Shown here: piece after piece, positions 42,847-50,126 of the stretch
Layout: the number at the start of each line of letters is the position of its first letter
How positions within the stretch are numbered: the first letter of the stretch is position 1
Assembly: GCA_009594865.1 (NCBI GenBank)
Contig: VOPT01000035.1
Coordinates: forward strand, 1-64,000
DNA length: 64,000 nt
From: Nitrospira sp.
GTDB taxonomy: Bacteria; Nitrospirota; Nitrospiria; Nitrospirales; Nitrospiraceae
Reading direction: 5' to 3'
Translations under genes and position numbers: made by a program
The notes under the pieces: generated by a model
Told to the model about the DNA's origin: nothing
The model's database searches: none
Seen by the model: the letters and a program-made list of their open reading frames with translations, nothing else

Positions 42847-43892
42847 AGGGGCGCGCATGATGTAGTCGGTTGCACCTGTGGAAATTCGATCCGGAATGTC
42901 GTGCCGACACCGACATCGCTTTCGACGCAAATATGCCCTTCCATCTTCGAAATCACTGACATCACATTGTACAGCCCCAGTCCTGTGCCTTTCCCCGGGG
43001 GCTTGGTGGTGTACAGCGGCTCAAAGATTTTCGAGAAGGCTTCCTTCGGAATCCCGCATCCCGTATCACTCACTGACGCGCTGACCAGTCCGTCCGGACT
43101 GACGTTTGTCTGCAGAGTCAAGGTGCCGCGAGTTTGAATGGCTTGCACGGCGTTCGTAATCAAATTCACAAAGACATGGAGCAACTCGTCAGAGTTTCCC
43201 AGGACTGAGGCGTCTTCGGCATAGCGTTTCACCACCGTGACATCCTGCAGTGTCACGGCATAGCGGGCGATTCTCAGTGCTTCGTCCAGTTTCGTGTTCA
43301 GATTGACCATCACGTCCTCACCGGTCCCGTTGCGCCGTGCGTAGCGGGTCAGGTCGCGGCAGATGGCGCTGGTGCGTTTCACCGCCTCGGTGATGTCGCG
43401 CGCCTGTTCGTGAACGACGGCCAGATCTTGCTCGTCCGTCAGATTTTCCGCAAGGCCGAGGATGAGCTGCAGCGGGTTATTGATGTCATGCGCGATCCCC
43501 GCCGCAAAGGAGCCCAATCCGGCCAGTTTATCGGCCTGAAACAGTTCGGCTTCCAGTTTTGATTGGTGCTGGACGAGTTTCCATAACAACCGCGTGGTGG
43601 CCCCGCTCAAGACTTCGGCGCCGGGACGTTTCATCGCTTGGATGAAGGGGGCCATGGATGGATCGCCCGTCACATCCATGATGAGGTTGACGCCATGGTT
43701 CCGGATGAGATCGTACACCTGTTTCTCAACCGGCACATGCAACTCCTTCGCTCGTTGGAGGCCGGGCGCGGCGGGGTCCTTGTCCGCAATGCCGACGATA
43801 TCTACGTCGGGAATCTGATGTAGGAGATCCAGCAGCGCCGTGCCGCCTCTTCCTGCGCCGATGATGGCAATCTTTGTGCTCTTGGATGGCAT
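42843..43892 (-). CDS. Rossmann-domain/histidine kinase fusion
   Basis: A 349-residue cytosolic protein. Residues 7-105 form a nucleotide-binding Rossmann fold (KIAIIGAGRGGTALLDLL with G-x-G-x-x-G, then DVDIVGIADKDPAAPGL and GVNLIMDVTGDP), as in homoserine dehydrogenase-like or CoA-binding proteins. A short coiled coil leads to an H-box with His135 (AAGIAHDINNPLQLILGLA) and a HATPase (NLITNAVQAIQTRGT, DTGCGIPKEAF, GKGTGLGLYNVM). It has no TM helix or receiver. The fusion suggests a kinase reading a dinucleotide such as NAD(H), so redox state. The ATG at 43892 has GGGAG upstream; a 43916 start is less likely. Confidence 0.85.
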   Translation of the reverse strand: MPSKSTKIAIIGAGRGGTALLDLLHQIPDVDIVGIADKDPAAPGLQRAKELHVPVEKQVYDLIRNHGVNLIMDVTGDPSMAPFIQAMKRPGAEVLSGATTRLLWKLVQHQSKLEAELFQADKLAGLGSFAAGIAHDINNPLQLILGLAENLTDEQDLAVVHEQARDITEAVKRTSAICRDLTRYARRNGTGEDVMVNLNTKLDEALRIARYAVTLQDVTVVKRYAEDASVLGNSDELLHVFVNLITNAVQAIQTRGTLTLQTNVSPDGLVSASVSDTGCGIPKEAFSKIFEPLYTTKPPGKGTGLGLYNVMSVISKMEGHICVESDVGVGTTFRIEFPQVQPTTSCAPL

Positions 43893-43935
43893 GCCTGACT
43901 CCCGGTGGAGTAACAATAATCTCTGGGGTGCGTCG

Positions 43936-43967
43936 CCGTCGGGGAGGACTCAGGTCCTCCCCGACGG
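43936..43967 (-). promoter_or_regulatory. Stable hairpin between response regulator and kinase genes
   Basis: A perfect 14-base stem (43936-43949 with 43954-43967) with a four-base loop lies in the 107-base gap between the response-regulator stop and the kinase start. No T-run follows in the minus direction, so it is more likely an attenuator, RNase-stop or stability element than a plain terminator. It could set unequal amounts of regulator and kinase. Confidence 0.6.
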
Positions 43968-43999
43968 AGTGTTGAAGACGGATGTGGCACGGCCCCTCG

Positions 44000-44434
44000 C
44001 TAGAGTTGGGCGAGCTCCCGTTGCTCCATCGCCCTGGCCACGGCGGTGCGAAGTTTTTCTCCTTCTACCGGTTTCACCAGGTAATCGACGACGCCACTAC
44101 GCAGGAAGGAGGTGGCCATGTCCGTGTCGGGAAAACCGGTCAGCACAATAATCGGGACCCGCGGCCATTCCTGCTGAAAGTAGGCGATGGCTTCAACTCC
44201 GTTGATCTTCGGCATGCGGATGTCACAGATGAGCACATCCAGGAGCAGCCGGTTTTCTCCGGTATTGATCGCCTCGATGGCTTTTTCCCCGTTCTCCGCT
44301 TCGATCACCTCGTAGCCGGCTTTCTGCAGGGTCATCCGGACGACTTTGCGAATGTCCGGTTCGTCATCCACGACGAGCACACGGCCATTGCACGCGGTTT
44401 CACTCATGAAAAAGCCCGATTTGAATTCTCCCAT
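44000..44434 (-). CDS. Single-domain response regulator
   Basis: A 144-residue protein that is essentially one receiver domain: acidic pair in VLVVDDEPDIRK (Asp23, Asp24), phospho-acceptor Asp71 (LICDIRMPKING), Thr in VLTGFPD and Lys in YLVKPVEG. No DNA-binding or enzyme output follows, so it acts by protein contact, like CheY/Spo0F, or as a phosphate relay for the two kinases encoded after it. The ATG at 44434 has AAGGAGGG upstream; the longer start at 44479 has none. A sigma-54-like promoter lies 61-76 bases upstream. Confidence 0.9.
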   Translation of the reverse strand: MGEFKSGFFMSETACNGRVLVVDDEPDIRKVVRMTLQKAGYEVIEAENGEKAIEAINTGENRLLLDVLICDIRMPKINGVEAIAYFQQEWPRVPIIVLTGFPDTDMATSFLRSGVVDYLVKPVEGEKLRTAVARAMEQRELAQL

Positions 44435-44494
44435 GATGCCCTCCTTGGTGGTGTGACGAGGTGTAATGTCGTGATCCATTTGCTCATCCGGTAC

Positions 44495-44510
44495 AGCAAC
44501 AGATGTGCCT
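44495..44510 (-). promoter_or_regulatory. Sigma-54-type promoter of the two-component/haem operon
   Basis: On the minus strand the sequence reads AGGCAC-ATCTG-TTGCT. It keeps the -24 GG and -12 GC with exactly ten bases between, and matches the TGGCAC-N5-TTGCT consensus except at its first base. Transcription would start near 44484, about 50 bases before the response-regulator ATG. Such promoters need RpoN and an AAA+ activator; neither gene is in the window. Confidence 0.55.
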
Positions 44511-44571
44511 CGAGACGCACCTAGAGAAGTGGCGAGATTTCAGATAGTTAGCGGTGACGCGACGAAGAAGG

Positions 44572-44608
44572 CACCAGGGCAGGTGGTTGGGATCCACCAG
44601 CCCTGGTG
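44572..44608 (-). terminator. Long hairpin after the small exported protein gene
   Basis: CACCAGGGC (44572-44580) pairs with 44600-44608, and an inner GGTGG/CCACC pair (44582-44586, 44594-44598) extends the stem across a single A-A mismatch, giving 14 pairs with a seven-base loop. It lies about 110 bases after the stop at 44716 and upstream of the sigma-54-like promoter, so it could separate the two units. The T-tract is weak (CCTTCTTC), hence moderate confidence. Confidence 0.45.
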
Positions 44609-44715
44609 AAATGCACCACCGGCACGTGCTCCATCCAGAGGATGCACGGTGGTAGAGGAATACCTGCAGGGAAGTGAAGAAGGCGAGGGGGTATCCCACC
44701 GCCCCTGCTAAGACA

Positions 44716-45078
44716 CTATTTAGCGGGCGGGTTCCCGAAGAAGTGAAGGTCTTTCTCGCCTCTGAGATGTTGCGGTGTCACGACATATTCCCCGCCGATC
44801 GCCGGCCCCCAGATTTTGTCGGCCGTCGCCTTGTCTCCACCGGTAAACACGAACCCCATTCCTCCGGCGACGGCTCCGAGTACGGCGACGGCCATCTTGA
44901 TCCCGCCATAGGGTAAGGTCAGGAAGTAACTTCCCAGGCCTTGAATGGCTTCCGATCCGGAACCGGCCGCCGAAGCCGTTCTCACCGAGAGCGTGGCTTG
45001 GCATCCGAGCACAAATAGCAACACGAACACGGTCGTTCGTACGAGCGGGCGTGGCTGACGAGACATCGTCTGAGGCAT
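44716..45078 (-). CDS. Small exported hypothetical protein
   Basis: A 120-residue protein with a signal peptide (TTVFVLLFVLGCQATLSV, cleavage near TASA) and a possible lipoprotein Cys in LGC. The mature part has one more hydrophobic stretch (GGIKMAVAVLGAVAGGMGFV), glycine-rich like a membrane-inserting segment, then a polar tail GGEYVVTPQHLRG. No family recognised. The ATG at 45078 has AAGGAG upstream; a longer start at 45111 is less likely. It diverges from the BolA gene. Confidence 0.65.
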   Translation of the reverse strand: MPQTMSRQPRPLVRTTVFVLLFVLGCQATLSVRTASAAGSGSEAIQGLGSYFLTLPYGGIKMAVAVLGAVAGGMGFVFTGGDKATADKIWGPAIGGEYVVTPQHLRGEKDLHFFGNPPAK

Positions 45079-45096
45079 GACCGTTCTCCTTTCTGC

Positions 45097-45108
45097 GTAT
45101 GCGCATAC
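45097..45108. promoter_or_regulatory. 12-base perfect palindrome
   Basis: GTATGCGCATAC lies just upstream of the ribosome-binding site of the small exported protein gene, in the divergent gap before BolA. It could be a regulator site, but 12-base palindromes also occur by chance. Confidence 0.2.
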
Positions 45109-45246
45109 CATGGACTAAGTATCGCGGCGTAGTCTAACGGGCCGGCGGATAAATTGCCATCTGTGGAGCGACTCGGCTCTGTTCAGAACTCACTCTCAGA
45201 GCATCACATTGCCTTCGGCTTCCCGGATGCGTTATTCTGTTCCCAG

Positions 45247-45492
45247 ATGATTACCGCCGAAGCCGTAACGACCTATATCCGTCACGTGTTTCCCGATGCC
45301 GCTGTCACGGTGATTGATAAGACCGGTACGCAGGACCATTTGATTGTGCGTGTGACCTCCACGGGATTTGCCGATAAGAATCTCCTGGACCGGCATCGCA
45401 TGGTGTATCAGGCATTAGCCGCCCCGATGAAGGACGGGCGCATTCATGCGCTGGAGATTACGGCCACGACACCGGATGAAGTGAAAAAATAG
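45247..45492 (+). CDS. bolA: BolA family protein
   Basis: An 81-residue BolA/YrbA-type protein. VTVIDKTGTQDHLIVRVTS and LLDRHRMVYQALAAPMKDG, with the RHRxVY core, are diagnostic. BolA proteins bind a monothiol glutaredoxin through a shared [2Fe-2S] cluster and act in iron-sulfur transfer; here such a glutaredoxin gene starts ten bases downstream, the classic pair. The ATG at 45247 gives the normal family length; the frame extends upstream without a sensible start. Confidence 0.9.
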   Translation: MITAEAVTTYIRHVFPDAAVTVIDKTGTQDHLIVRVTSTGFADKNLLDRHRMVYQALAAPMKDGRIHALEITATTPDEVKK

Positions 45493-45502
45493 GGGGGAAC
45501 AG

Positions 45503-45832
45503 ATGGCTGACCCGATTGAAGAAGAAATTCAGCGAGAAATTCAATCCAATAAAATTTTGATCTACGGCAAGGGAACCAAAACCATGCCCATGTGCGGGTT
45601 TACCCGGGAGACGATGCATTTTTTTGAAAAGTACGGGTACCCCTATGAACTCATCGATGTCCTCTCTCAGCCGGCCAAGCGCGAGGCGTTGACCAAATTG
45701 ACGAATTGGCCGACCTTGCCCAAGGTCTTCATCGACGGGCAGTTTTACGGCGATACGGATATCCTGGACCCGATGGAAGCGAAGGGCGAGGTGATGCCAC
45801 TGCTGAAGAAGGCTTTCGGTGCCCAGTCGTAA
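45503..45832 (+). CDS. grxD: Grx4-type monothiol glutaredoxin
   Basis: A 109-residue CGFS-class glutaredoxin. The active site is MCGFT with a single Cys31, and WPTLPKVFIDGQFYGDTDIL follows, the cis-Pro and glutathione-binding segment of the family. The Ser of CGFS is Thr, a common variation. These proteins carry a [2Fe-2S] cluster with glutathione and pass it to targets, together with BolA encoded just upstream. GGGGGAAC precedes the ATG. Confidence 0.9.
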   Translation: MADPIEEEIQREIQSNKILIYGKGTKTMPMCGFTRETMHFFEKYGYPYELIDVLSQPAKREALTKLTNWPTLPKVFIDGQFYGDTDILDPMEAKGEVMPLLKKAFGAQS

Positions 45833-45868
45833 GGTTTCCGGCCTGTAAGCCCGCTTGATGACTCCTTC

Positions 45869-45928
45869 CCGGCGTTCCGCCGGTCCTGTTTCGAACAGGG
45901 CGCCTTGTCTGTGATCGGACGAGGCGCC
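45869..45928. other. Three consecutive hairpins between the glutaredoxin and HAD-UbiA genes
   Basis: Within 60 bases there are three perfect or near-perfect stem-loops in a row: CCGGCG-TTC-CGCCGG (45869-45883), CCTGTT-TCG-AACAGG (45885-45899) and an 11-pair stem GGCGCCTTGTC/GACGAGGCGCC with one G-T pair and an eight-base loop (45899-45928). They lie 37 bases after the glutaredoxin stop and end 68 bases before the next ATG. The last may be the terminator of bolA-grxD; the array could also be a structured leader or small RNA. Confidence 0.55.
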
Positions 45929-45995
45929 TGACTTGATGCCTTCCTGTAATTTCTTGCGAGACCGCCTGCTAGCCGATAGAATCCCTCTACCTCTC

Positions 45996-47432
45996 ATGAG
46001 CAAGGAATATTCAGTCAAGGGCCCGCTTTGTGTTGATCTTGATGGAACGCTCATCAAGACCGATTTGCTATGGGAATCACTGCTGGTGCTTCTCAAGCAG
46101 AGTCCGCTCTCAATCTTTTTCCTTCCGCTCTGGTTGCTCAAAGGCAAGGCTCATTTTAAGCACGAGATTGCCCGTCGGGTGACGCTCGACGCCAGCATAT
46201 TGCCTTATCATGAGGAGTTGATCGCATTTCTTACTGAAGAGAGACGCTGCGGGCGGACGCTCGTATTGGCCACGGCCAGTCATGTGAGTTTTGCGCAAGC
46301 CGTAGACGATCACCTCGGTTTGTTTGAAGGGCAGGTCTTCGGCAGCGATGCCTCGATCAATCTCAAGGGCGCGCGCAAGGTGGCGCTCCTGGTCGAGCGT
46401 TATGGAAGTCGTCGGTTTGCCTATGCAGGAAACTCCACTGCCGATTTGCCGGTCTGGGCCCAAGCCAATGAAGCGATTGTCGTCAATGCATCTCCCGGTT
46501 TGGCAAAGCGTGCGCAGGCGCTGACTCAGGTCAGTCGGATCTTCAGTCAGCCGGCGAGTTGGCTCAAGCAGGTGGCTAAGGCCCTACGCGTGCATCAATG
46601 GGCCAAGAATGTGCTGGTGTTTATTCCGGTTGTCGCCTCCCATCAACTCACCCATCGTCCATTGCTGGTTCATGCAGTGTTGGCGTTTCTGTCATTCAGT
46701 CTCACAGCGTCCTCGGTCTACATTCTGAATGATTGCCTGGATCTTTCCTCTGATCGCCGGCATCCCCGAAAAAAATCCCGTCCATTTGCCTCGGGTAGCC
46801 TCTCGATTCCAGTCGGACTCTCCCTCGCTGTCGGTAGCCTGATGGCTGGCGTACTCTTGGCCTTCGCACTTCCCTCGGTGTTTTTCATGGTGTTGGCCGG
46901 GTACTTCGTCTTAACCACCGCCTATTCATTCTACTTAAAGCAGTTTGTGCTGCTGGATGTGATTGTACTGGCCCAGCTCTATACGGTGCGGGTGTATGGT
47001 GGCGGAGCTGCGACCGGCGTCGTTCCGTCCCATTGGTTGCTGACGTTTTCGCTGTTTCTCTTTCTCAGTCTTGCCCTGGTCAAACGGTTTACCGAGTTGC
47101 GTCTCGCGAGCCAGACTGAAGGAACCCAATTACATGGACGGGGATATTGGGTGACGGATCTGGAGCATATCTCTAGCATCGGCACAGCAAGCGGATTGCT
47201 GGCGGTGTTGGTGTTGGCATTGTATATCAGCAGCAAAGAGGTCTTAGTGCTGTACTCCCATGCAGAGGTCCTGTGGCTGGTGTGCCCCGTGATGTTGTAC
47301 TGGATCAGTCGGGTTTGGATGCTAGCCTACCGGAATCAAATGGACGATGACCCGGTGGTGTTCGCGGTGAAGGATCCTAAAAGCTATGCGATGGCGATGC
47401 TCATCGCTGCCATTCTTTTTCTCGCGAAGTAA
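45996..47432 (+). CDS. HAD phosphatase-UbiA prenyltransferase fusion
   Basis: A 478-residue protein. Residues about 9-195 are a HAD domain with catalytic DLDGT (Asp14, Asp16) and a late AYAGNSTADLPVW motif. The rest is a UbiA-type membrane prenyltransferase with about eight helices and the first Asp-rich motif N245-D-x-x-D249-x-x-x-D253. Similar fusions resemble decaprenyl-phosphate phosphoribosyltransferase (Rv3806c) plus a phosphatase step, so a polyprenyl-phosphate-ribose or aromatic prenylation role is possible; the substrate cannot be told. The ATG at 45996 was chosen as the last start before the HAD strand. Confidence 0.85.
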   Translation: MSKEYSVKGPLCVDLDGTLIKTDLLWESLLVLLKQSPLSIFFLPLWLLKGKAHFKHEIARRVTLDASILPYHEELIAFLTEERRCGRTLVLATASHVSFAQAVDDHLGLFEGQVFGSDASINLKGARKVALLVERYGSRRFAYAGNSTADLPVWAQANEAIVVNASPGLAKRAQALTQVSRIFSQPASWLKQVAKALRVHQWAKNVLVFIPVVASHQLTHRPLLVHAVLAFLSFSLTASSVYILNDCLDLSSDRRHPRKKSRPFASGSLSIPVGLSLAVGSLMAGVLLAFALPSVFFMVLAGYFVLTTAYSFYLKQFVLLDVIVLAQLYTVRVYGGGAATGVVPSHWLLTFSLFLFLSLALVKRFTELRLASQTEGTQLHGRGYWVTDLEHISSIGTASGLLAVLVLALYISSKEVLVLYSHAEVLWLVCPVMLYWISRVWMLAYRNQMDDDPVVFAVKDPKSYAMAMLIAAILFLAK

Positions 47433-47443
47433 GGGTGAAGACG

Positions 47444-48178
47444 TCAAATGCCCCAGCCGCCGCTCAGATGGAGATTTGCCCCGTTGACGTAGCGCGCCTC
47501 CTCACTGAGTAAGTACCGCACCGCGGCCACTGTATCGTCCACGCTGCCGACATATCCCGCCGGAATCCGTTTGACTACTCCTGCCAGTTCTTCCGGGGGC
47601 GCACTGCCTGAATCGATAAAGCCGGGTGAGATTGCATTAACCGTAATGCCATAGGGCGCGAGCAGCTTTGCCAGGGTGCGCGTCAGGATCAAGACGCCGG
47701 CCTTGGCAATGTAATGCCCCGTGACTTCCGGCTGGGCCACCATCTGGTCGGCATTGGCCATGCTGAAATTGATGATCCGTCCCTGCTTCCGTGCTTTCAT
47801 GCCGGGTGTCACCGCTTGCCCGAGATAAAAAATCGGATGAAGATTCCCATCGAACATTTCACGCCAGCCTGTTGTCGTTTCGTCGAAGAGGTTCACGCGA
47901 TGGTAAGGGCCTGCGCCATTGATCAACGCGTCGATCCTGCCCCAACGCGCCTCCACCTGCGCCACCAACTGTTTGGATGCCGCCGGATCGGACACGTCGC
48001 ATTGTAGGGCAAGGGCTTGGCCGCCTCGCGCCACGATGGCGGCGCTGGTCTCTTCTGCGGCAGTGGCGCTTGTGCGGTAACATAGGGCGATGCACCAGTG
48101 TTGCGCGGCAAGGTCGAGGGCAATGGCGCGGCCGATTCCCTTGGCTCCGCCGGTGATGAGTGCAACCTGGTTCGGCAT
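47444..48178 (-). CDS. SDR family oxidoreductase (FabG/PTR1-like)
   Basis: A 244-residue classical SDR: GGAKGIG at 10-16, LINGAGPYHR in place of NNAG, a catalytic Ser region NFSMANADQM, YIAKAG with Tyr and Lys, and AISPGFIDSG. The GxGxY-like NGAGPY segment resembles pteridine reductase-like enzymes, but substrate is uncertain. GAAGGAGG precedes the ATG. It is the last gene of a tightly spaced minus-strand run, ten bases after a TIGR04282-type glycosyltransferase gene. Confidence 0.85.
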   Translation of the reverse strand: MPNQVALITGGAKGIGRAIALDLAAQHWCIALCYRTSATAAEETSAAIVARGGQALALQCDVSDPAASKQLVAQVEARWGRIDALINGAGPYHRVNLFDETTTGWREMFDGNLHPIFYLGQAVTPGMKARKQGRIINFSMANADQMVAQPEVTGHYIAKAGVLILTRTLAKLLAPYGITVNAISPGFIDSGSAPPEELAGVVKRIPAGYVGSVDDTVAAVRYLLSEEARYVNGANLHLSGGWGI

Positions 48179-48188
48179 AGGCCTCCTT

Positions 48189-48941
48189 CTACGCCAGGCG
48201 TTCGCGCAGGCGCTTGGCGAGCAACTCCAGCGTTCCCGCCGTTCTGGTTGAATAGACGCGTTCCTTCTTCGAGCGTTTCTTATCCGCCACGCAATCCTCG
48301 ATCAAGGCGTGGAGATCTTCCAGGGTGTCGACATCGTTCCATGCAGGCAGGAGCGCAGTTGTCAGTCCTTCCGCGGCCGCTTTTTGTTGAGTGAGCGCCA
48401 GGACCTGGTCCGTCGACCAGGGAATATGCTCAAAGAGAGCCGGGTGAGGCCTGGTCATGCCGATCAGGTAGTACCCGCCGTCGTTGGCCGGCCCCAGGAT
48501 GAGATCATGCCGGGTGAGCGCTGCAAAGGCATCGCGATAGTGCGCCAGTGGCAGTGACGGGACGTCGGTTCCCACCAGGCAGACTTGCCGGTAGCCGCGA
48601 GCGAAAAGCTGATCGAACGTGTGTCGCATGCGACCGCCCAGGTCGTCGCCTTCCTGATCAAGGAGTGTCACCCCGTGGCGCGCTTCCATGATGCGGAAAA
48701 ACACGTGCGTGCTCGAGGGGGCGCAGGCCAGTACACGATCGAACGAGAGCTTGAAGGTGCTGGCCGCGGCTTTGGTGCGTTCCAGAGTATCGAGGACAAA
48801 GCTGCCGTGAAGCGTGGCGGCTTCGTCTTCGGTCAAGGCCGGGCAGAGCCTGGTTTTCACCTGCCCCGGAACCGGCGCTTTAGCGAAAATGACCAGGGCT
48901 GCGGACGCCGTCTGTGTACGGTTCGAGGGTTGGGGGCTCAT
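48189..48941 (-). CDS. TIGR04282 family glycosyltransferase (arsenosugar-biosynthesis-associated type)
   Basis: A 250-residue protein related to nucleotidyl/glycosyl transferases of DUF2064 (TIGR04282). Markers are VIFAKAPVPGQVKTRL, LVGTDVPSLPLAHYRDA and LGPANDGGYYLIGM. In cyanobacteria the family is encoded near arsenosugar biosynthesis genes; no arsenic methylation gene is in this window, so the name reflects the family and not a proven role. It overlaps nothing but starts four bases after the stop of its TIGR04283 partner. Confidence 0.85.
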   Translation of the reverse strand: MSPQPSNRTQTASAALVIFAKAPVPGQVKTRLCPALTEDEAATLHGSFVLDTLERTKAAASTFKLSFDRVLACAPSSTHVFFRIMEARHGVTLLDQEGDDLGGRMRHTFDQLFARGYRQVCLVGTDVPSLPLAHYRDAFAALTRHDLILGPANDGGYYLIGMTRPHPALFEHIPWSTDQVLALTQQKAAAEGLTTALLPAWNDVDTLEDLHALIEDCVADKKRSKKERVYSTRTAGTLELLAKRLRERLA

Positions 48942-48945
48942 GAAT

Positions 48946-49671
48946 TCATCTCACCATGCTGTAAAAATGTTGAAGTCGATGTGGGCTGACCCCGATCCAG
49001 TACAGGAAGCGAAGGGTCCACATCAACAGAATTGTGCGAAGAGGACCCTGTTGTTCCCATCGACGGAAGGCGGTCACAACCTCATCCGGTAGGGACGCCA
49101 GCGGTCCGGCTCGTTTGAGCCGCCGCGTGAACTCGATGTCTTCCATCAGGGGAATGTCGGCAAATCCTCCCAGGCTTTCAAACACCGCGCGCCGGACAAA
49201 AATCGCCTGATCGCCAGTGGCGATCCCGCTCCAGCGCGAGCGCAGGTTCATCAGCCTGCTGATGACGCGGGCCGGGAGGCGCGGGGAGTCGAAACGAACA
49301 TTGAAGCGTCCACCGACGCAGGCGGCCTCAGCCAGCGCGGTCAGGAGGGCCTGCCGAGCGTTCGCCGGGAGCAGTGTGTCGGCATGCAGAAACAGCAGGA
49401 CATCACATCCGCTCGCGCCCGCGCCGGTATTGAGCTGTCGGGCGCGACCGCGCGGGGCGGTCATGAAGCGCACGGATCGGGTCGCGAACGGGGGAAGGGA
49501 GGAATGTGTCCCCAGGCTCTCTACGAACGACTGCACGATGGCGCAGGTGTCGTCGGAACTTCCGCCGTCGACGATGATCATCTCGTCGAATCCCAAGGCC
49601 TGCGTATGCGAGAGCGTTTGCCCGAGGCAACGGCCTTCGTGCAGCACCGGAATGATGACGGCAACAGTCAT
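48946..49671 (-). CDS. TIGR04283 family glycosyltransferase (arsenosugar-biosynthesis-associated type)
   Basis: A 241-residue GT2-like protein: VIIPVLHEGRCLGQTL, VDGGSSDDTC, the LFLHADTLLP motif with the metal-binding Asp, and FADIPLMEDIEFTRRLK near the acceptor site. TIGR04283 enzymes pair with TIGR04282 enzymes in the same operons, as here. A start at 49716, directly after the preceding stop, is possible; 49671 gives the usual family N-terminus and was kept. Confidence 0.85.
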   Translation of the reverse strand: MTVAVIIPVLHEGRCLGQTLSHTQALGFDEMIIVDGGSSDDTCAIVQSFVESLGTHSSLPPFATRSVRFMTAPRGRARQLNTGAGASGCDVLLFLHADTLLPANARQALLTALAEAACVGGRFNVRFDSPRLPARVISRLMNLRSRWSGIATGDQAIFVRRAVFESLGGFADIPLMEDIEFTRRLKRAGPLASLPDEVVTAFRRWEQQGPLRTILLMWTLRFLYWIGVSPHRLQHFYSMVR

Positions 49672-49716
49672 CCTGGCTGGCGGACCAGCGTGGTGGTGTG
49701 GGCCGTCCCCGGCCAT

Positions 49717-50124
49717 TTACGCGGTCGGTTTGGGGTCCTTGAACATGAAGTACATGACGACGGCGACAGTGGACCAGAAGACCACCTGTTTATGCCAGAA
49801 CAAGACTTCGCCGTAATGGAAGAAGGCCAGACTGATCAGCACGGATCCTGCCATTAACGAATAGCGGACGGTCGGATTTTCCACGACCGCGTTAGACCAG
49901 ACGGCGATGCCGCTGAAGTAGATCAAGAGCGGGACCACGTTAATCTCAAATCCGCCGCTGATGGAAAGAAACACGTCCAAAAAGCCGATGAACATCAAGG
50001 CCGTGCCGATCATCATTCCGAAGACGTGCGCCTGGCGTTCAGCGTTGCTTTCATCGTCCGGGCGATGCGGAGGCGGCCAGGACGGACGGGTAGAGGGATC
50101 GGGGAGGTCGCTGGGAGGTGCCAT
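49717..50124 (-). CDS. Small four-helix membrane protein of unknown function
   Basis: A 135-residue protein with a Pro-rich cytosolic N-terminus (about 1-33) and four hydrophobic segments (MIGTALMFIGFLDVFLSIS, VVPLLIYFSGIAVWS, YSLMAGSVLISLAFFHYG, VVFWSTVAVVMYFMF). No family recognised. It starts two bases after the dcd stop, within the kamA-to-SDR operon; it may anchor a product of that operon to the membrane. Confidence 0.7.
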   Translation of the reverse strand: MAPPSDLPDPSTRPSWPPPHRPDDESNAERQAHVFGMMIGTALMFIGFLDVFLSISGGFEINVVPLLIYFSGIAVWSNAVVENPTVRYSLMAGSVLISLAFFHYGEVLFWHKQVVFWSTVAVVMYFMFKDPKPTA

Positions 50125-50126
50125 GG

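Noticed and set aside
44484..44699. A 71-residue minus-strand open frame in the gap before the response-regulator gene
   Set aside because: It runs through the hairpin at 44572-44608 and the sigma-54-like promoter, has no ribosome-binding site and a random Trp/Cys/Arg composition.
44720..45106. An Arg-rich 128-residue minus-strand frame overlapping the small exported protein gene
   Set aside because: The other frame has a signal peptide, a good ribosome-binding site and a hydrophobic segment; this one is a shadow.
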